Below are positions 53,397 through 62,571 of a stretch of 64,000 bases of DNA, piece by piece. How positions within the stretch are numbered: position 1 is the stretch's first letter; the number at the start of each line of letters is the position of its first letter. Made by a program: the position numbers and the translations under genes. Under the pieces are notes generated by a model, which saw only the letters and a program-made list of their open reading frames with translations, was not told where the DNA came from and did no database searches. The stretch is taken from NCBI RefSeq assembly GCF_000166295.1, contig NC_017506.1, positions 2,976,001 to 3,040,000 on the forward strand, given 5' to 3'. The DNA comes from Marinobacter adhaerens HP15. GTDB taxonomy: Bacteria; Pseudomonadota; Gammaproteobacteria; Pseudomonadales; Oleiphilaceae.

Positions 53397-54419
53397 ATGA
53401 CTCAGTCACTAGCCTGTCGTCGAAACACCACATCTTCCACTCTCTCGCTCTGGGTGCTCGCCCTCTCGCTGCCATTGCCAGCGATGGCGGAGTTCAAGCC
53501 GTTGGACGATGGGGCGATGTCGGGTGTGACCGGGCAGGCGGGTGTGACGATTGAGCTGGAGACCAAGCTCAGCATTGATCGGTTCAGCTGGATTGATGAG
53601 GGTTCGTTGAATGTGAACGGGCTGCGGTTATCCGGGCAGAACGATACGGTGCTGGATAACATGAAGCTGACGATCGATATTGCCGGCGATGGGGAGGTGC
53701 TGGAGCACGGGTTTTCGGAGATTGCCCGGCGGGCCGATGCGGGGTTGTTGGACCCAACCAATCCGGATGTGGCCGATGCTCTGGCGAAGTATTCCGTCGC
53801 GGGCTCTTTTGGCAAGCAGTTCAATAGCGGTGATCTGGTGATGCACCTCGGTGCAACCGATTATGGCGATCCAACCAGTCTGGATGAATACCTGCAGGCG
53901 GTGGATTTTGAGCTGGCGGTAGACAGTGTGACCACTTCAGGCAGCGAGGGTTCGGCGACGCTGTTCTCGGACGTTCTTCTGCAAGGGCATATCGGGCCGA
54001 CGGATCTGGTGATTCGTAACGGGGGCAGTTCCACTCGCACTCTAGCGAACGGCAACGAGGTGTCCGGTTCTGAACTGCAGCTGGATACCCATTTCGAAAT
54101 TACCGACGGACGTCTGAACTGGGATGCAGCGGATGTGATTCTGCTGTTCAACTTTGCCGCGGTCGGTATTGAAGGACTTCAGATTCATAATCGGCGCGGC
54201 GATGACACGCTGGGCCATTTCGGTATGGCCAGTGCCACTGCAAAACTGTCACGGGGCACCAGTTCTGCTTCGGGCAACGACGGGCTTTCGGTGCACGATG
54301 TTGAGTTCCGGGCGGATATTGATATGCCGGTCTTCAAGATGGGCGGTACCAGTATCGGCAGTGTTCAGTTCACGGACTTCGCCATCACCAACACCACCAT
54401 GATGGTGTATGGCCACTAG
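53397..54419 (+). CDS. DUF6160-type exported protein
   Basis: A 340-residue protein with a signal peptide ending AMA (residue 31). The mature start FKPLDDGAMSGVTGQAGVTI is the DUF6160 mark. The rest is beta-rich with repeated strand patterns such as LVIRNGGSS and EFRADIDMPVFKMGG, suggesting a filamentous or surface beta protein. Related proteins are common in hydrocarbon degraders such as Acinetobacter (Fil-type); position next to alkB fits, but function is not established. Confidence 0.75.
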   Translation: MTQSLACRRNTTSSTLSLWVLALSLPLPAMAEFKPLDDGAMSGVTGQAGVTIELETKLSIDRFSWIDEGSLNVNGLRLSGQNDTVLDNMKLTIDIAGDGEVLEHGFSEIARRADAGLLDPTNPDVADALAKYSVAGSFGKQFNSGDLVMHLGATDYGDPTSLDEYLQAVDFELAVDSVTTSGSEGSATLFSDVLLQGHIGPTDLVIRNGGSSTRTLANGNEVSGSELQLDTHFEITDGRLNWDAADVILLFNFAAVGIEGLQIHNRRGDDTLGHFGMASATAKLSRGTSSASGNDGLSVHDVEFRADIDMPVFKMGGTSIGSVQFTDFAITNTTMMVYGH

Positions 54420-54456
54420 CCCGACACTGGACACCGACCACACCCTACCCTGTAAA

Positions 54457-54481
54457 CTGCCCGTCTCACTCTGACGGGCAG
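54457..54481 (+). promoter_or_regulatory. Hairpin overlapping the translation start region
   Basis: CTGCCCGTC and GACGGGCAG form a perfect 9-bp stem with a seven-base loop. It ends three bases before the ATG at 54485 and no T-run follows, so it would mask the ribosome-binding region rather than terminate. Confidence 0.45.
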
Positions 54482-54484
54482 CCC

Positions 54485-55543
54485 ATGACTGACTCCACTG
54501 AAATCAGCTATTCAAAGCGCGCTTCTGGAAAAAGACTGGCGATGTTCAGTCTGTTGTTTCTGGCGCTCACCGCTGCCGGGCTGTATGCCGTTTACCATCT
54601 GTTCGCCGAGCGCACCCTTACCTTCGATACCAGGCTGATCGCTCCGGGAACCCTGTTATCGGTGGCTGGCCTTTTGCTGGTTTATTTTATCTCGGATGGC
54701 CTTCGGCTCTATTTTACCCTGAGAGCCCTGGGGCACAGGATTCCCCTGCCGGCCATGGTGCGACTGGTGTTTATCAATCTGTTCTTTTCCAACATCACGC
54801 CGATGGCCACCGGGGGCGGTTTCGCCCAGATCTGGTTTCTGAGCCACCATGGCGTTCCGATTGGGCGTGCGACGGCTGCGACCACGATCCGGACGATCCT
54901 GGCGGTGCTGTTCATATTTTCGCTGACGCCAGTATTCCTGCTCACGCTCAAACCCCTGGACGGCAATTCCATTACTGGCGATATCGGTACCGCTCTGGCA
55001 GTTCTGATTGTGTTGTACCTCGGCTTTTTCCTGGTTCTGCTGTTCCGGACCCGCTGGCTGATCGGCCCCCTGACCCGGCTGCTGAGGGCCGCGCGTCGGC
55101 TCCATCTGATCAGTGAACCCCGCCATCGGCGCTGGCAGTTCAAGGCACGCCGGGAAATGCTCCGGCTGTCACGGAGTTTTGGTGATTACCTGCGTGGTGC
55201 GCCGGTATTCGTCTGGCTGTCCATCCTGTTCACCGCCGTGTTTCTGCTTAGCCTGTTCAGCTTCCCGGCGCTGCTGATGCACAGCCTGGACTACCGTGTT
55301 GACTATGTGATGTCCGTGGGCCTGCTGGTTGTGACCACCTTCGTGATGTACTTCTCGCCCACGCCGGGCGCCTCAGGCATCTCGGAGGGTGTTTTCGGGA
55401 GCTTCTTCCGGGATATCCTCTCGGGAAACCACCTGATTCTGGTCATCGTCTGCTGGCGTCTGCTGACCATCTATCTGGGCATGATTATCGGGCTGGTGGT
55501 GCTACAGAAGGAACTTGTTGCCAATCGCAGGAGAGCCGGATGA
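54485..55543 (+). CDS. Flippase-like membrane protein (UPF0104/LPG synthase TM family)
   Basis: A 352-residue, eight-helix integral membrane protein of the AglD/MprF-N group. Landmarks are FFSNITPMATGGGFAQIWFL, given here as the family's conserved Pro-x-x-x-Gly-Gly region, and FSPTPGASGISEG near the end. Such proteins move or modify lipid-linked sugars or phospholipids. It overlaps the following phosphoesterase/glycosyltransferase gene by four bases, implying a joint role in an envelope glycolipid pathway. Confidence 0.88.
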   Translation: MTDSTEISYSKRASGKRLAMFSLLFLALTAAGLYAVYHLFAERTLTFDTRLIAPGTLLSVAGLLLVYFISDGLRLYFTLRALGHRIPLPAMVRLVFINLFFSNITPMATGGGFAQIWFLSHHGVPIGRATAATTIRTILAVLFIFSLTPVFLLTLKPLDGNSITGDIGTALAVLIVLYLGFFLVLLFRTRWLIGPLTRLLRAARRLHLISEPRHRRWQFKARREMLRLSRSFGDYLRGAPVFVWLSILFTAVFLLSLFSFPALLMHSLDYRVDYVMSVGLLVVTTFVMYFSPTPGASGISEGVFGSFFRDILSGNHLILVIVCWRLLTIYLGMIIGLVVLQKELVANRRRAG

Positions 55544-57783
55544 TCTTCCGCAACCCACTCAAGCTGCTGTTTTACCTCTGCCTTCTGGTGGTGTTTCTGC
55601 TGGTTGGCTACAAGACCTACCTGAATCTGTTCACGGAGGATTTCGAGGGGGTACATACCGAGCAGGTAGAACGGATTTATCAGGCACTTGAACCCGGCGA
55701 GCCCTTCAGTTTTGCGGTGGTGGGCAATATCAATAACTCGGTGGGCATCTTCGAGGACCGCATCATCCCGGAGCTGAATCGATCCGGGCTGGATTTTCTG
55801 GTTTCGGCGGGGAACGCTGTCAGTGGTGGCGGCGAAGACAAGTACCGGGCACTCTACGGCACTCTGAGCCACCTGGAGATCCCCTATCTGCTTACCTTCG
55901 GTGCCCACGAGTACGAGGATTTTGGCAGCTTCCGATTCTACGATCACTTCGGCCCGCACTTCTTCAGTATCGAGGCCGGTAACAGCCGGCTGATTTTCCT
56001 GGACAGCACCGGCAAAACACCCTGGCGCTGGCAGATCCGCTGGCTGAAAGACCTGTTGGCCCAGGACACCTCCCGGGCTCGGATACTGTTTATTGGCCAC
56101 CCTCCCCTGCACCCGGACGAAAATGCCCCGTTCGATCAGAAAGAAGATTACCTGGCGCCCCCCGAGTTCCGGGATGCCCTGCTGGCGGCAATCAGGGACC
56201 ATGGCGTGGACCGGGTATTTTCCGCCAATCTTTCGCTCTATGCCGAGGAGCAGGTAGGCGAGACCACGTTTGTGACGACCGGCGGTGCCGGTGGCCTGGT
56301 GATGAACAATGACACCAGCTTCTATCACTACGTGCGGGTAAACGTGGACGCCAACGGCGAGGTAAGCCACAGCCTCCAGCGCCTGAAGGTGGGCCAGCAC
56401 CCGATCCTGAAGCGCCTGGAAAGCCTCTGGTTCTTTATCTACTCGCTGTTCTATACCGGGTATCTGAACTTTATTCTGATCGTCGCCGTGTTTGCGGCCA
56501 TTGCGATCAAGCTGTACGGCGCCATTTTCATCGGCAAGGATTATTACCCGGACTACGACCTGGACCCTTCGCCCTGGCTGGACAGACCGATGCGGGTGGC
56601 CATGTTTACCAACAACTACCTGCCGTTCATCGGTGGGGTACCCATTTCCATTGAACGGCTGCGCCGGGGCCTGGAAGCGCTTGGCGATAAACTGCTGGTC
56701 GTGGCGCCCCGCTACAAGGGGCAGCCGGAAACCGAATCCCACGTTTTGCGAGTGCCCTCGCTACTGGCCATGGGCGAGAAGCGGGAATTCCGGCTGGCTA
56801 ATATTTTCCTCGGGCGGATTCGCAAACGGGTACGGGCATTCAAGCCGGATATCATCCATCTGCACCATCCGTTCTGGCTGGGGTCGCTGGGCCTGTTCGT
56901 GGCGCGCACCCTGAACATCCCGGCCATCTACACCTACCACACCCGCCTGGAGCATTACGCCCACTTCGTGCCGCTGCCCGGCATGCTGTTCCGGAACCTG
57001 ATTTCCCACGCGCTGATCAAACGCTTTGCCAACAAGTGCGACGGCGTGATCGTGCCTACCTACTCCACGGAGGAATACCTGCGGATGATCGGGGTTAAAA
57101 CACCGACCTTCGTGCAGCCTACCGGCATTGAATATCACAAGTTCCAGGAGGTTCAGGAGAAGGACGTCGAACAACTCCGGGAGAAGCTGAAGCTCAGGAA
57201 TGAGAAAGTGTTTGTCAGTGTTTCCCGGCTCTCGAACGAGAAAAATATCGACTTCATGATTGAGGCCATTGATGCCCTGCGGCGGGAAACCGATGTGCCC
57301 TTCCGGTTCCTGATGATCGGCGATGGCCACCAGAAGGATCGCTTGCAGAAGAAGATCGAAGACCTGGGACTTGAACAACACTTCACCCTTGTTGGTGCCG
57401 TGCCGCCGGACGAAATGGCCATCTGGTACCGACTGGGGGATGCCTTCCTGTTCGCCTCCATCTCCGAAACCCAGGGCATGGTGATTCTGGAGGCGATGGC
57501 TGCCGGTTTGCCGGTCGTAGCGGTTCGCTCCAGTGGTATTGAAGACGTGGTCCGACACGGGTTCAACGGCTTCAAGACGCCGGAAAAACAGGACCAGTGG
57601 CGGGCGCAGGTCAAAAAACTGCTGGAAGACGACGAGCTGCGCGAAAAACTCTCCGAACAGGCCCTGGAGTTTGCCAGGGACTACTCCGTAGAGCAGTTCG
57701 CCCAAGACGTTCGCACCATCTACGCCACCACACTCGCCATGGCCGCGAAGAAACGAAAAGGCTCGATAATCCATCCTGAATAG
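55540..57783 (+). CDS. Degenerate metallophosphoesterase fused to GT4 glycosyltransferase
   Basis: A 747-residue protein. A membrane anchor (about 8-25) is followed by a metallophosphoesterase fold (50-300) in which metal ligands appear replaced: VGNINNS at 61-67 for the usual GDxH/GDS, SAGNAV at 89-94 for GD, and GAHEYE at 121-126 for GNHE; GHPPLHP at 186-192 is kept. A second membrane pair (305-335) leads to a GT4 glycosyltransferase (350-745) with FIGGVPISIERL, PTGIEYHKF and the ETQGMVILEAMAAGLP segment. Likely transfers a sugar to a lipid or membrane substrate. Coupled to the flippase-like gene. Confidence 0.85.
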   Translation: MIFRNPLKLLFYLCLLVVFLLVGYKTYLNLFTEDFEGVHTEQVERIYQALEPGEPFSFAVVGNINNSVGIFEDRIIPELNRSGLDFLVSAGNAVSGGGEDKYRALYGTLSHLEIPYLLTFGAHEYEDFGSFRFYDHFGPHFFSIEAGNSRLIFLDSTGKTPWRWQIRWLKDLLAQDTSRARILFIGHPPLHPDENAPFDQKEDYLAPPEFRDALLAAIRDHGVDRVFSANLSLYAEEQVGETTFVTTGGAGGLVMNNDTSFYHYVRVNVDANGEVSHSLQRLKVGQHPILKRLESLWFFIYSLFYTGYLNFILIVAVFAAIAIKLYGAIFIGKDYYPDYDLDPSPWLDRPMRVAMFTNNYLPFIGGVPISIERLRRGLEALGDKLLVVAPRYKGQPETESHVLRVPSLLAMGEKREFRLANIFLGRIRKRVRAFKPDIIHLHHPFWLGSLGLFVARTLNIPAIYTYHTRLEHYAHFVPLPGMLFRNLISHALIKRFANKCDGVIVPTYSTEEYLRMIGVKTPTFVQPTGIEYHKFQEVQEKDVEQLREKLKLRNEKVFVSVSRLSNEKNIDFMIEAIDALRRETDVPFRFLMIGDGHQKDRLQKKIEDLGLEQHFTLVGAVPPDEMAIWYRLGDAFLFASISETQGMVILEAMAAGLPVVAVRSSGIEDVVRHGFNGFKTPEKQDQWRAQVKKLLEDDELREKLSEQALEFARDYSVEQFAQDVRTIYATTLAMAAKKRKGSIIHPE

Positions 57784-57886
57784 TTGGGGTTACAGTTTTC
57801 CGCAGCGGCCTGATCGGGCTAGACTGAATTCACGTATTACAAAGACAGTTTTAGCTATCAGACCTGGTTAATTATCGGAGACTAAC

Positions 57887-58834
57887 GTGAGCGGCATCCC
57901 CGTCGGAATCAGCACCTGCCTGCTGGGCAAGGAAGTTCGCCATGATGGCGGCCATAAACATTCCCGCTACTGCACCCAGGTGCTCTCGAAACACTTTGAT
58001 TTCCGCTCCATCTGCCCGGAGCTGGAAGCGGGCCTGGGCGTTCCGCGCCCGGCGATCCACCTGCGCGAATACAGTGATGGCCTGCGCCTGATCGAGACCA
58101 AGGGTGCGGCGGATCACACTGATGCCATGCAGGGCTTCATCGAACAGGTGATGCCGACCCTGGCAGACCTTCGTGGTTACATCCTGATGGCCAAGTCCCC
58201 CAGCTGTGGCATGGAGCGGATCAAAGTACACAACGAGGATGGCAATGTAACCCGCCGGGATGGCCGGGGCATGTTTGCCGAGGCGCTGCTGAAGGCCTAC
58301 CCGCTGATGCCGGTGGAAGAGGAAGGCCGACTGAACGACAACATGATCCGGGAGAATTTCGTTGAAAGGGTTTTCGCCTACGACGACTGGATGCAGAACG
58401 TGGCCGGAGACAAGCTCTCGGCCAGGGCGCTGATTGAATTCCATACCCGCCACAAATTCCAGCTTCTGGCTCACTCCGAAAAGATCTACCGCCAGCTTGG
58501 TCCGATGCTTGGAGACCTGAAGTCCGAGCCGTTGGAAGACATTGCTGAACGCTACATCCACCAGTTCATGGAGGCCATGAGCAAGAAGGTAAGCCGGGGT
58601 TCACACATGAACGCCATGCAGCATCTGATGGGCTACCTCAGGGATTCCATGGGCGATGAAGACCGCAAGGTGTTGATGGAGCAGATGGAGGCCTACCATC
58701 GGGGCGAGGTACCGCTGGTGGTTCCCATGACGCTGCTGCGTATGGCCCAGAGAAGGGAGCCGGTGGATTACCTGCATGCCCAGCAGTACCTGACGCCTTA
58801 TCCCGATGAGCTGGGACTCAGAAACAACGTCTAG
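57887..58834 (+). CDS. DUF523-DUF1722 protein (YbgA-like)
   Basis: A 315-residue two-domain protein. Residues 1-155 are DUF523 (GISTCLLGKEVRHDGGHK, and SPSCGMERIKV with conserved Cys pairs); residues 190-310 are DUF1722 (HTRHKFQLLAHSEKIYRQLG, shown in part). Both domains occur together in many proteobacteria, often near photolyase or DNA-repair genes. Function unknown. A GTG start at 57887 with ribosome site CGGAG. Confidence 0.88.
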   Translation: MSGIPVGISTCLLGKEVRHDGGHKHSRYCTQVLSKHFDFRSICPELEAGLGVPRPAIHLREYSDGLRLIETKGAADHTDAMQGFIEQVMPTLADLRGYILMAKSPSCGMERIKVHNEDGNVTRRDGRGMFAEALLKAYPLMPVEEEGRLNDNMIRENFVERVFAYDDWMQNVAGDKLSARALIEFHTRHKFQLLAHSEKIYRQLGPMLGDLKSEPLEDIAERYIHQFMEAMSKKVSRGSHMNAMQHLMGYLRDSMGDEDRKVLMEQMEAYHRGEVPLVVPMTLLRMAQRREPVDYLHAQQYLTPYPDELGLRNNV

Positions 58835-59562
58835 AAACCGTAGAGCAGCGAGAGTGACGTTTCGGTGTCGGTGTTTTCGGAGCCGGCCGGAGCGTCAGAC
58901 ACGTGCTTGACCCGGAAAGCCGCCTTCATGGAGAGGTTGCCCACCACGTTCGCCTGCAGCGATGTTTCCGATTCGGTCACCGTGTTGTTTTCGTCCAGGC
59001 CAACTTCGGTGCTGAGCTTCTGACGGAACAGGGAATTTTCCGAAAGGGCGTAATCAAACTGGCCAGCAAGGCGGGCGATGGCCTCTTCCTCGGTGTCCTC
59101 GCCTTCGGCATTCACCATATCCAGCTTGTTATACCGATAACCGACACCGGCTGACAGGTCGAGGAAGGACCGCTCACCAGAGTTCCAGACCCGGTTGCCG
59201 TAACCCGTGGTTACGGTTGATTCGAAGTCGTAGCCGGAGAAGCGATCGTCTTCATAGGAGCCACGGAGAAACCAGTACTGGTTCTCGGCGAACTTGTAGT
59301 CGGTCTCCAGGGCGGCCTGATATTTCTCGGCAGTGGTTTCGTCTTCAGTCTCGGAATAGTTGGTGCGGAATTCGCCGGTGTTGCGCCAGGTTTCGACTTC
59401 ATGGACCAACCCCAGGCGCCCCTTGATGTTGGTCTCTTCGGTATTGCCCGAGGTAATCAACACACCCAGTTCGGTTTCGCCCTTCCAGTTATCGGCGTCC
59501 TGCGCGCTGGCAAAGGGCGCGATAGCAACTGCGGTAATGGCTACAGCCAGTCGTAAATCCAT
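58831..59562 (-). CDS. DUF481 outer-membrane beta-barrel protein
   Basis: A 243-residue exported protein: signal sequence ending ASA (about residue 20), then the DUF481 pattern beginning WKGETELGVLITSGNTEETN and ending in the C-terminal aromatic of an outer-membrane barrel (SLLYGF). Predicted monomeric beta-barrel; YdiY-type, function unknown. Its stop overlaps that of the convergent DUF523-DUF1722 gene by four bases. Confidence 0.88.
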   Translation of the reverse strand: MDLRLAVAITAVAIAPFASAQDADNWKGETELGVLITSGNTEETNIKGRLGLVHEVETWRNTGEFRTNYSETEDETTAEKYQAALETDYKFAENQYWFLRGSYEDDRFSGYDFESTVTTGYGNRVWNSGERSFLDLSAGVGYRYNKLDMVNAEGEDTEEEAIARLAGQFDYALSENSLFRQKLSTEVGLDENNTVTESETSLQANVVGNLSMKAAFRVKHVSDAPAGSENTDTETSLSLLYGF

Positions 59563-59583
59563 GAAGTCTCCTTTCTGGGTTGG

Positions 59584-60603
59584 TCAGGCCCCGTCGGTGC
59601 TTCTCGCCCTCTCGCCATCCAGGCTTTTCCGGGCCTGACGTTCTCTTTCCGCCTTTTTCCGGGCCTTACGCTCGGCGATGATGCGTGCAGCTTCTCCGCC
59701 CACGTGGGCTTCGCCCCGCTCCTCTGCCAGACGCATCTGGCGTTCACGCTCGGCAAACCGGGCTTTCTGCTCTTCGGTCAGCGAATCGATGCACTGATGG
59801 CAGCTCACACCCTGCTCATATTCGGGGCGCTGCTTGTCTTCTTCGGTGATCGGCCTGCGACAGGCATGGCACTGGTCGTAATCGCCACGCTCCAGCCGGT
59901 GGTTAACCGTTACCCGATCATCAAAAACAAAGCACTCTCCGTGCCACAGGCTCTGCTCTTCCGGTACCTCTTCCAGATATTTCAGGATGCCGCCCTTGAG
60001 GTGATAGACCTCCTCGAAACCCTGCTCCTTGAGATAGGCGGTGGATTTCTCGCAACGGATACCGCCTGTGCAGAACATGGCCACCTTCTTGTGCTTCGAA
60101 GGATCCAGGTTCTGCTTCACGTATTCCGGGAACTCCCGGAAGGTATCCGTGGCCGGATTGACGGCATTCCTGAACGTCCCGATTTCCACTTCGTACTGGT
60201 TGCGGGTATCCACCAGCACCACGTCCGGATCGGAAATCAGATTGTTCCACTCTTTGGGATCCACATACGTGCCAACAATCCGCTTCGGATCGATACCGTC
60301 CACACCCATGGTGACGATCTCTTTCTTGAGCTTCACTTTGGTGCGTTTGAACGGCTGGATGTCCACAAAGGACTCTTTGTAATCAATGCCGTCGAACCGC
60401 TCGTCGCTGGCGATCCAGGCTTTCACGGCATCAATGCCTTCGCGGCTGCCGGCAATGGTACCGTTGATGCCTTCGCGCGCCAGCAGCAAAGTGCCATGCA
60501 CGTCTTTATCAAGCATCAGATCCAGCAGCGGCTGGCGGAGGGATTTGTAATCGTTCAGGACTGCGAACTTGTACAGTGCGCAGACAACAACATTGTTGCT
60601 CAT
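59584..60603 (-). CDS. trhO: tRNA U34 hydroxylase TrhO (rhodanese family)
   Basis: A 339-residue TrhO/YceA. An N-terminal acylphosphatase-like part ([28 protein letters not shown]), a rhodanese domain with active Cys in [12 protein letters not shown], and a Cys-rich C-terminus ([16 protein letters not shown]) are typical. It makes 5-hydroxyuridine at tRNA position 34 using oxygen. ATG at 60603 is chosen over the adjacent ATG at 60606 by spacing to ribosome site AGGAG. Confidence 0.95.
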   Translation of the reverse strand: MSNNVVVCALYKFAVLNDYKSLRQPLLDLMLDKDVHGTLLLAREGINGTIAGSREGIDAVKAWIASDERFDGIDYKESFVDIQPFKRTKVKLKKEIVTMGVDGIDPKRIVGTYVDPKEWNNLISDPDVVLVDTRNQYEVEIGTFRNAVNPATDTFREFPEYVKQNLDPSKHKKVAMFCTGGIRCEKSTAYLKEQGFEEVYHLKGGILKYLEEVPEEQSLWHGECFVFDDRVTVNHRLERGDYDQCHACRRPITEEDKQRPEYEQGVSCHQCIDSLTEEQKARFAERERQMRLAEERGEAHVGGEAARIIAERKARKKAERERQARKSLDGERARSTDGA

Positions 60604-60738
60604 CATGTTCTCCTGCGGGCCGGACCGTAAATCCGGAGCATGGTTTCGGGGTTCATCTAAGGCGGGAGCCTGAGAGGGCGCAAATTTTAACCAACTCAGG
60701 CTCACGATCAAGTGCGGGGTTACCCGGGGCTCAACAGG

Positions 60739-61470
60739 TCACTCCGCCCCGTTGGCCAGTTCACGTTCAACTACGGCAGAGAGCTGCCCCCAGCCGGGAC
60801 GGGTCAGGCGGATGTTATCCACCAGAACCGTCGGTGTACTGGTGACTCTCAGTTGCATGGCCACCTGGCGGCTCTGTTCGACTGCTTCACGGTGCAATTC
60901 CGTGGTCATACAACGGCGAAAGCGACGCTCTTCAAGGCCCAGATCACCGGCGTAGCGGGTAAAGGTGGCAACCGGATCGTTTGAACCGCTCCACTCGGTC
61001 TGGGAATCGTAAAGGCGTTCGTGCATGGCCCAGTAGGCGTCCTGGTCTCCGGCACAGCGTGCTGCCTGGGCGGCCAGCATGGCGTTCTGATGCTGCTGTA
61101 ATGGCAGATCAAAGTAGACAAAGCGAACCTTGCCCTCAGCCACATACTCTTCCTTCAACTGCTTGCTGGCAGAGGCAAAGTTGCCGCAGGCGGGGCATTG
61201 ATAGTCGGCAAACTCACGCACCACGACCGGTGCGTCGTCGGGACCCACGGAGACACCGAACTGGTCTAACTGGGCGGGGAAGTCCTCGGCATTCGGAGCG
61301 GCCACAGGCAGCCCGTCAGACGTGGGTTTTGGTGGAGCGGTCAGGAAAAATACACCAAGAAGCACTGCCGCAAGCGCAAGCAGTCCGATACCCGCATACA
61401 AAAGCTTGTTTGATTTTCCTTTTTGGGGCGGCGGCGCACCGGTTTCCTTGCGACGTTTTGCTTCACCCAT
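60739..61470 (-). CDS. Membrane-anchored DsbA-like thiol oxidoreductase
   Basis: A 243-residue protein. A basic cytoplasmic tail (MGEAKRRKE) and one membrane anchor (about 24-44) precede a DsbA-like thioredoxin domain with active site CPAC (DYQCPACGNF) and cis-Pro in RVTSTPTVLVDN. It most likely handles disulfide bonds or electron transfer in the periplasm. The MGEAKRRKE start resembles short Sec-C type tags found in related proteins. Ribosome site GGAG precedes the ATG. Confidence 0.9.
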   Translation of the reverse strand: MGEAKRRKETGAPPPQKGKSNKLLYAGIGLLALAAVLLGVFFLTAPPKPTSDGLPVAAPNAEDFPAQLDQFGVSVGPDDAPVVVREFADYQCPACGNFASASKQLKEEYVAEGKVRFVYFDLPLQQHQNAMLAAQAARCAGDQDAYWAMHERLYDSQTEWSGSNDPVATFTRYAGDLGLEERRFRRCMTTELHREAVEQSRQVAMQLRVTSTPTVLVDNIRLTRPGWGQLSAVVERELANGAE

Positions 61471-61596
61471 GGAGGGACTCCTTATTGTGTTTCTGGTTTC
61501 CGGAATTAATTAGCTCGCGACCGTTTTCAGATCGGGCGTGGCACGCTAAGATCCTTTATATCCTACAAAAGTTCCAACAAAAATTAAGGAATCCTC

Positions 61597-62571
61597 ATGC
61601 CATTGCCCGCTTCCCTGACAGACTCTCTCTCACTGCCCCTGGTGGCCGCACCCATGTTTCTGATCTCTGGGCCCGAACTGGCGCTCGCCTGCTGCAAGCA
61701 GGGCATCGTTGGCAGTTTCCCGGCTTTGAACCAACGCACCAGCGAGGGCTTTGAGGAGTGGCTGATCCAGATGAACGATGAGCTGGCCGCTTACCGAAGC
61801 GCCAATCCGGAAGCAAAAACGGCGCCCTACGCCGTGAACCTGATCGTGCACCGGACCAATCCGCGCTGGCAGGCAGACCTGGAACTGTGTGTTAAACACA
61901 AGGTGCCCATTATCATCACCTCCCTGGGCGCCGCCAGCCAGGTGGTGGAGGCGGTGCACAGCTACGGCGGGGTGGTGTTCCATGACGTGACCAACCAGAA
62001 GCATGCCCGCAAGGCGGCCGAAGCCGGTGTGGACGGCATTATTGCCGTGGCAGCGGGTGCCGGTGGCCATGCGGGCACGATCAACCCGTTCGTTCTGGTG
62101 CATGAAATCCGGGAAGTCTTTGACGGCACGATTTTGCTGGCCGGGGGGCTGTCCCATGGTGAGGATCTGCTGGCGGCCCAGGCCCTCGGTGCGGACCTGG
62201 CCTACCTGGGTACCCGTTTTATAAACACGTTCGAGTCCCAGGCCGATGAGGCCTACCGGAACATGATCATTGAGGCAGTGTCTGGCGACATTATCCATAC
62301 CCCGGCGGTATCCGGTGTGCCCGCCAGCTTTATGCGCCAAAGCCTGGAAGCGGCCGGCTTCCCCATGGACAAACTTAACCAGGCCGGCGAGATCAACTAC
62401 GGGGAAAAGCTGAAGCCCATTGATGATGAAGCCAAGGCCTGGAAAACCGTATGGTCGGCCGGCCAGGGCGTCAGCCAGATCCACGACGTGCTCACCGTCC
62501 CGGAACTGGTGAGCCGTCTGTCCGAGGAGTACAGAAACGCCCGGGAGCGCCTGTTATCGACAGGTTCCTAA
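61597..62571 (+). CDS. Nitronate monooxygenase
   Basis: A 324-residue FMN TIM barrel of the nitronate monooxygenase (2-nitropropane dioxygenase) family. [19 protein letters not shown] opens it, the phosphate loop [14 protein letters not shown] and [20 protein letters not shown] follow, and the catalytic His is in the GGHAG element. It oxidises nitronates such as propionate-3-nitronate to remove toxic nitro compounds, by family knowledge. The stop overlaps that of the convergent chemoreceptor gene. Confidence 0.92.
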   Translation: MPLPASLTDSLSLPLVAAPMFLISGPELALACCKQGIVGSFPALNQRTSEGFEEWLIQMNDELAAYRSANPEAKTAPYAVNLIVHRTNPRWQADLELCVKHKVPIIITSLGAASQVVEAVHSYGGVVFHDVTNQKHARKAAEAGVDGIIAVAAGAGGHAGTINPFVLVHEIREVFDGTILLAGGLSHGEDLLAAQALGADLAYLGTRFINTFESQADEAYRNMIIEAVSGDIIHTPAVSGVPASFMRQSLEAAGFPMDKLNQAGEINYGEKLKPIDDEAKAWKTVWSAGQGVSQIHDVLTVPELVSRLSEEYRNARERLLSTGS

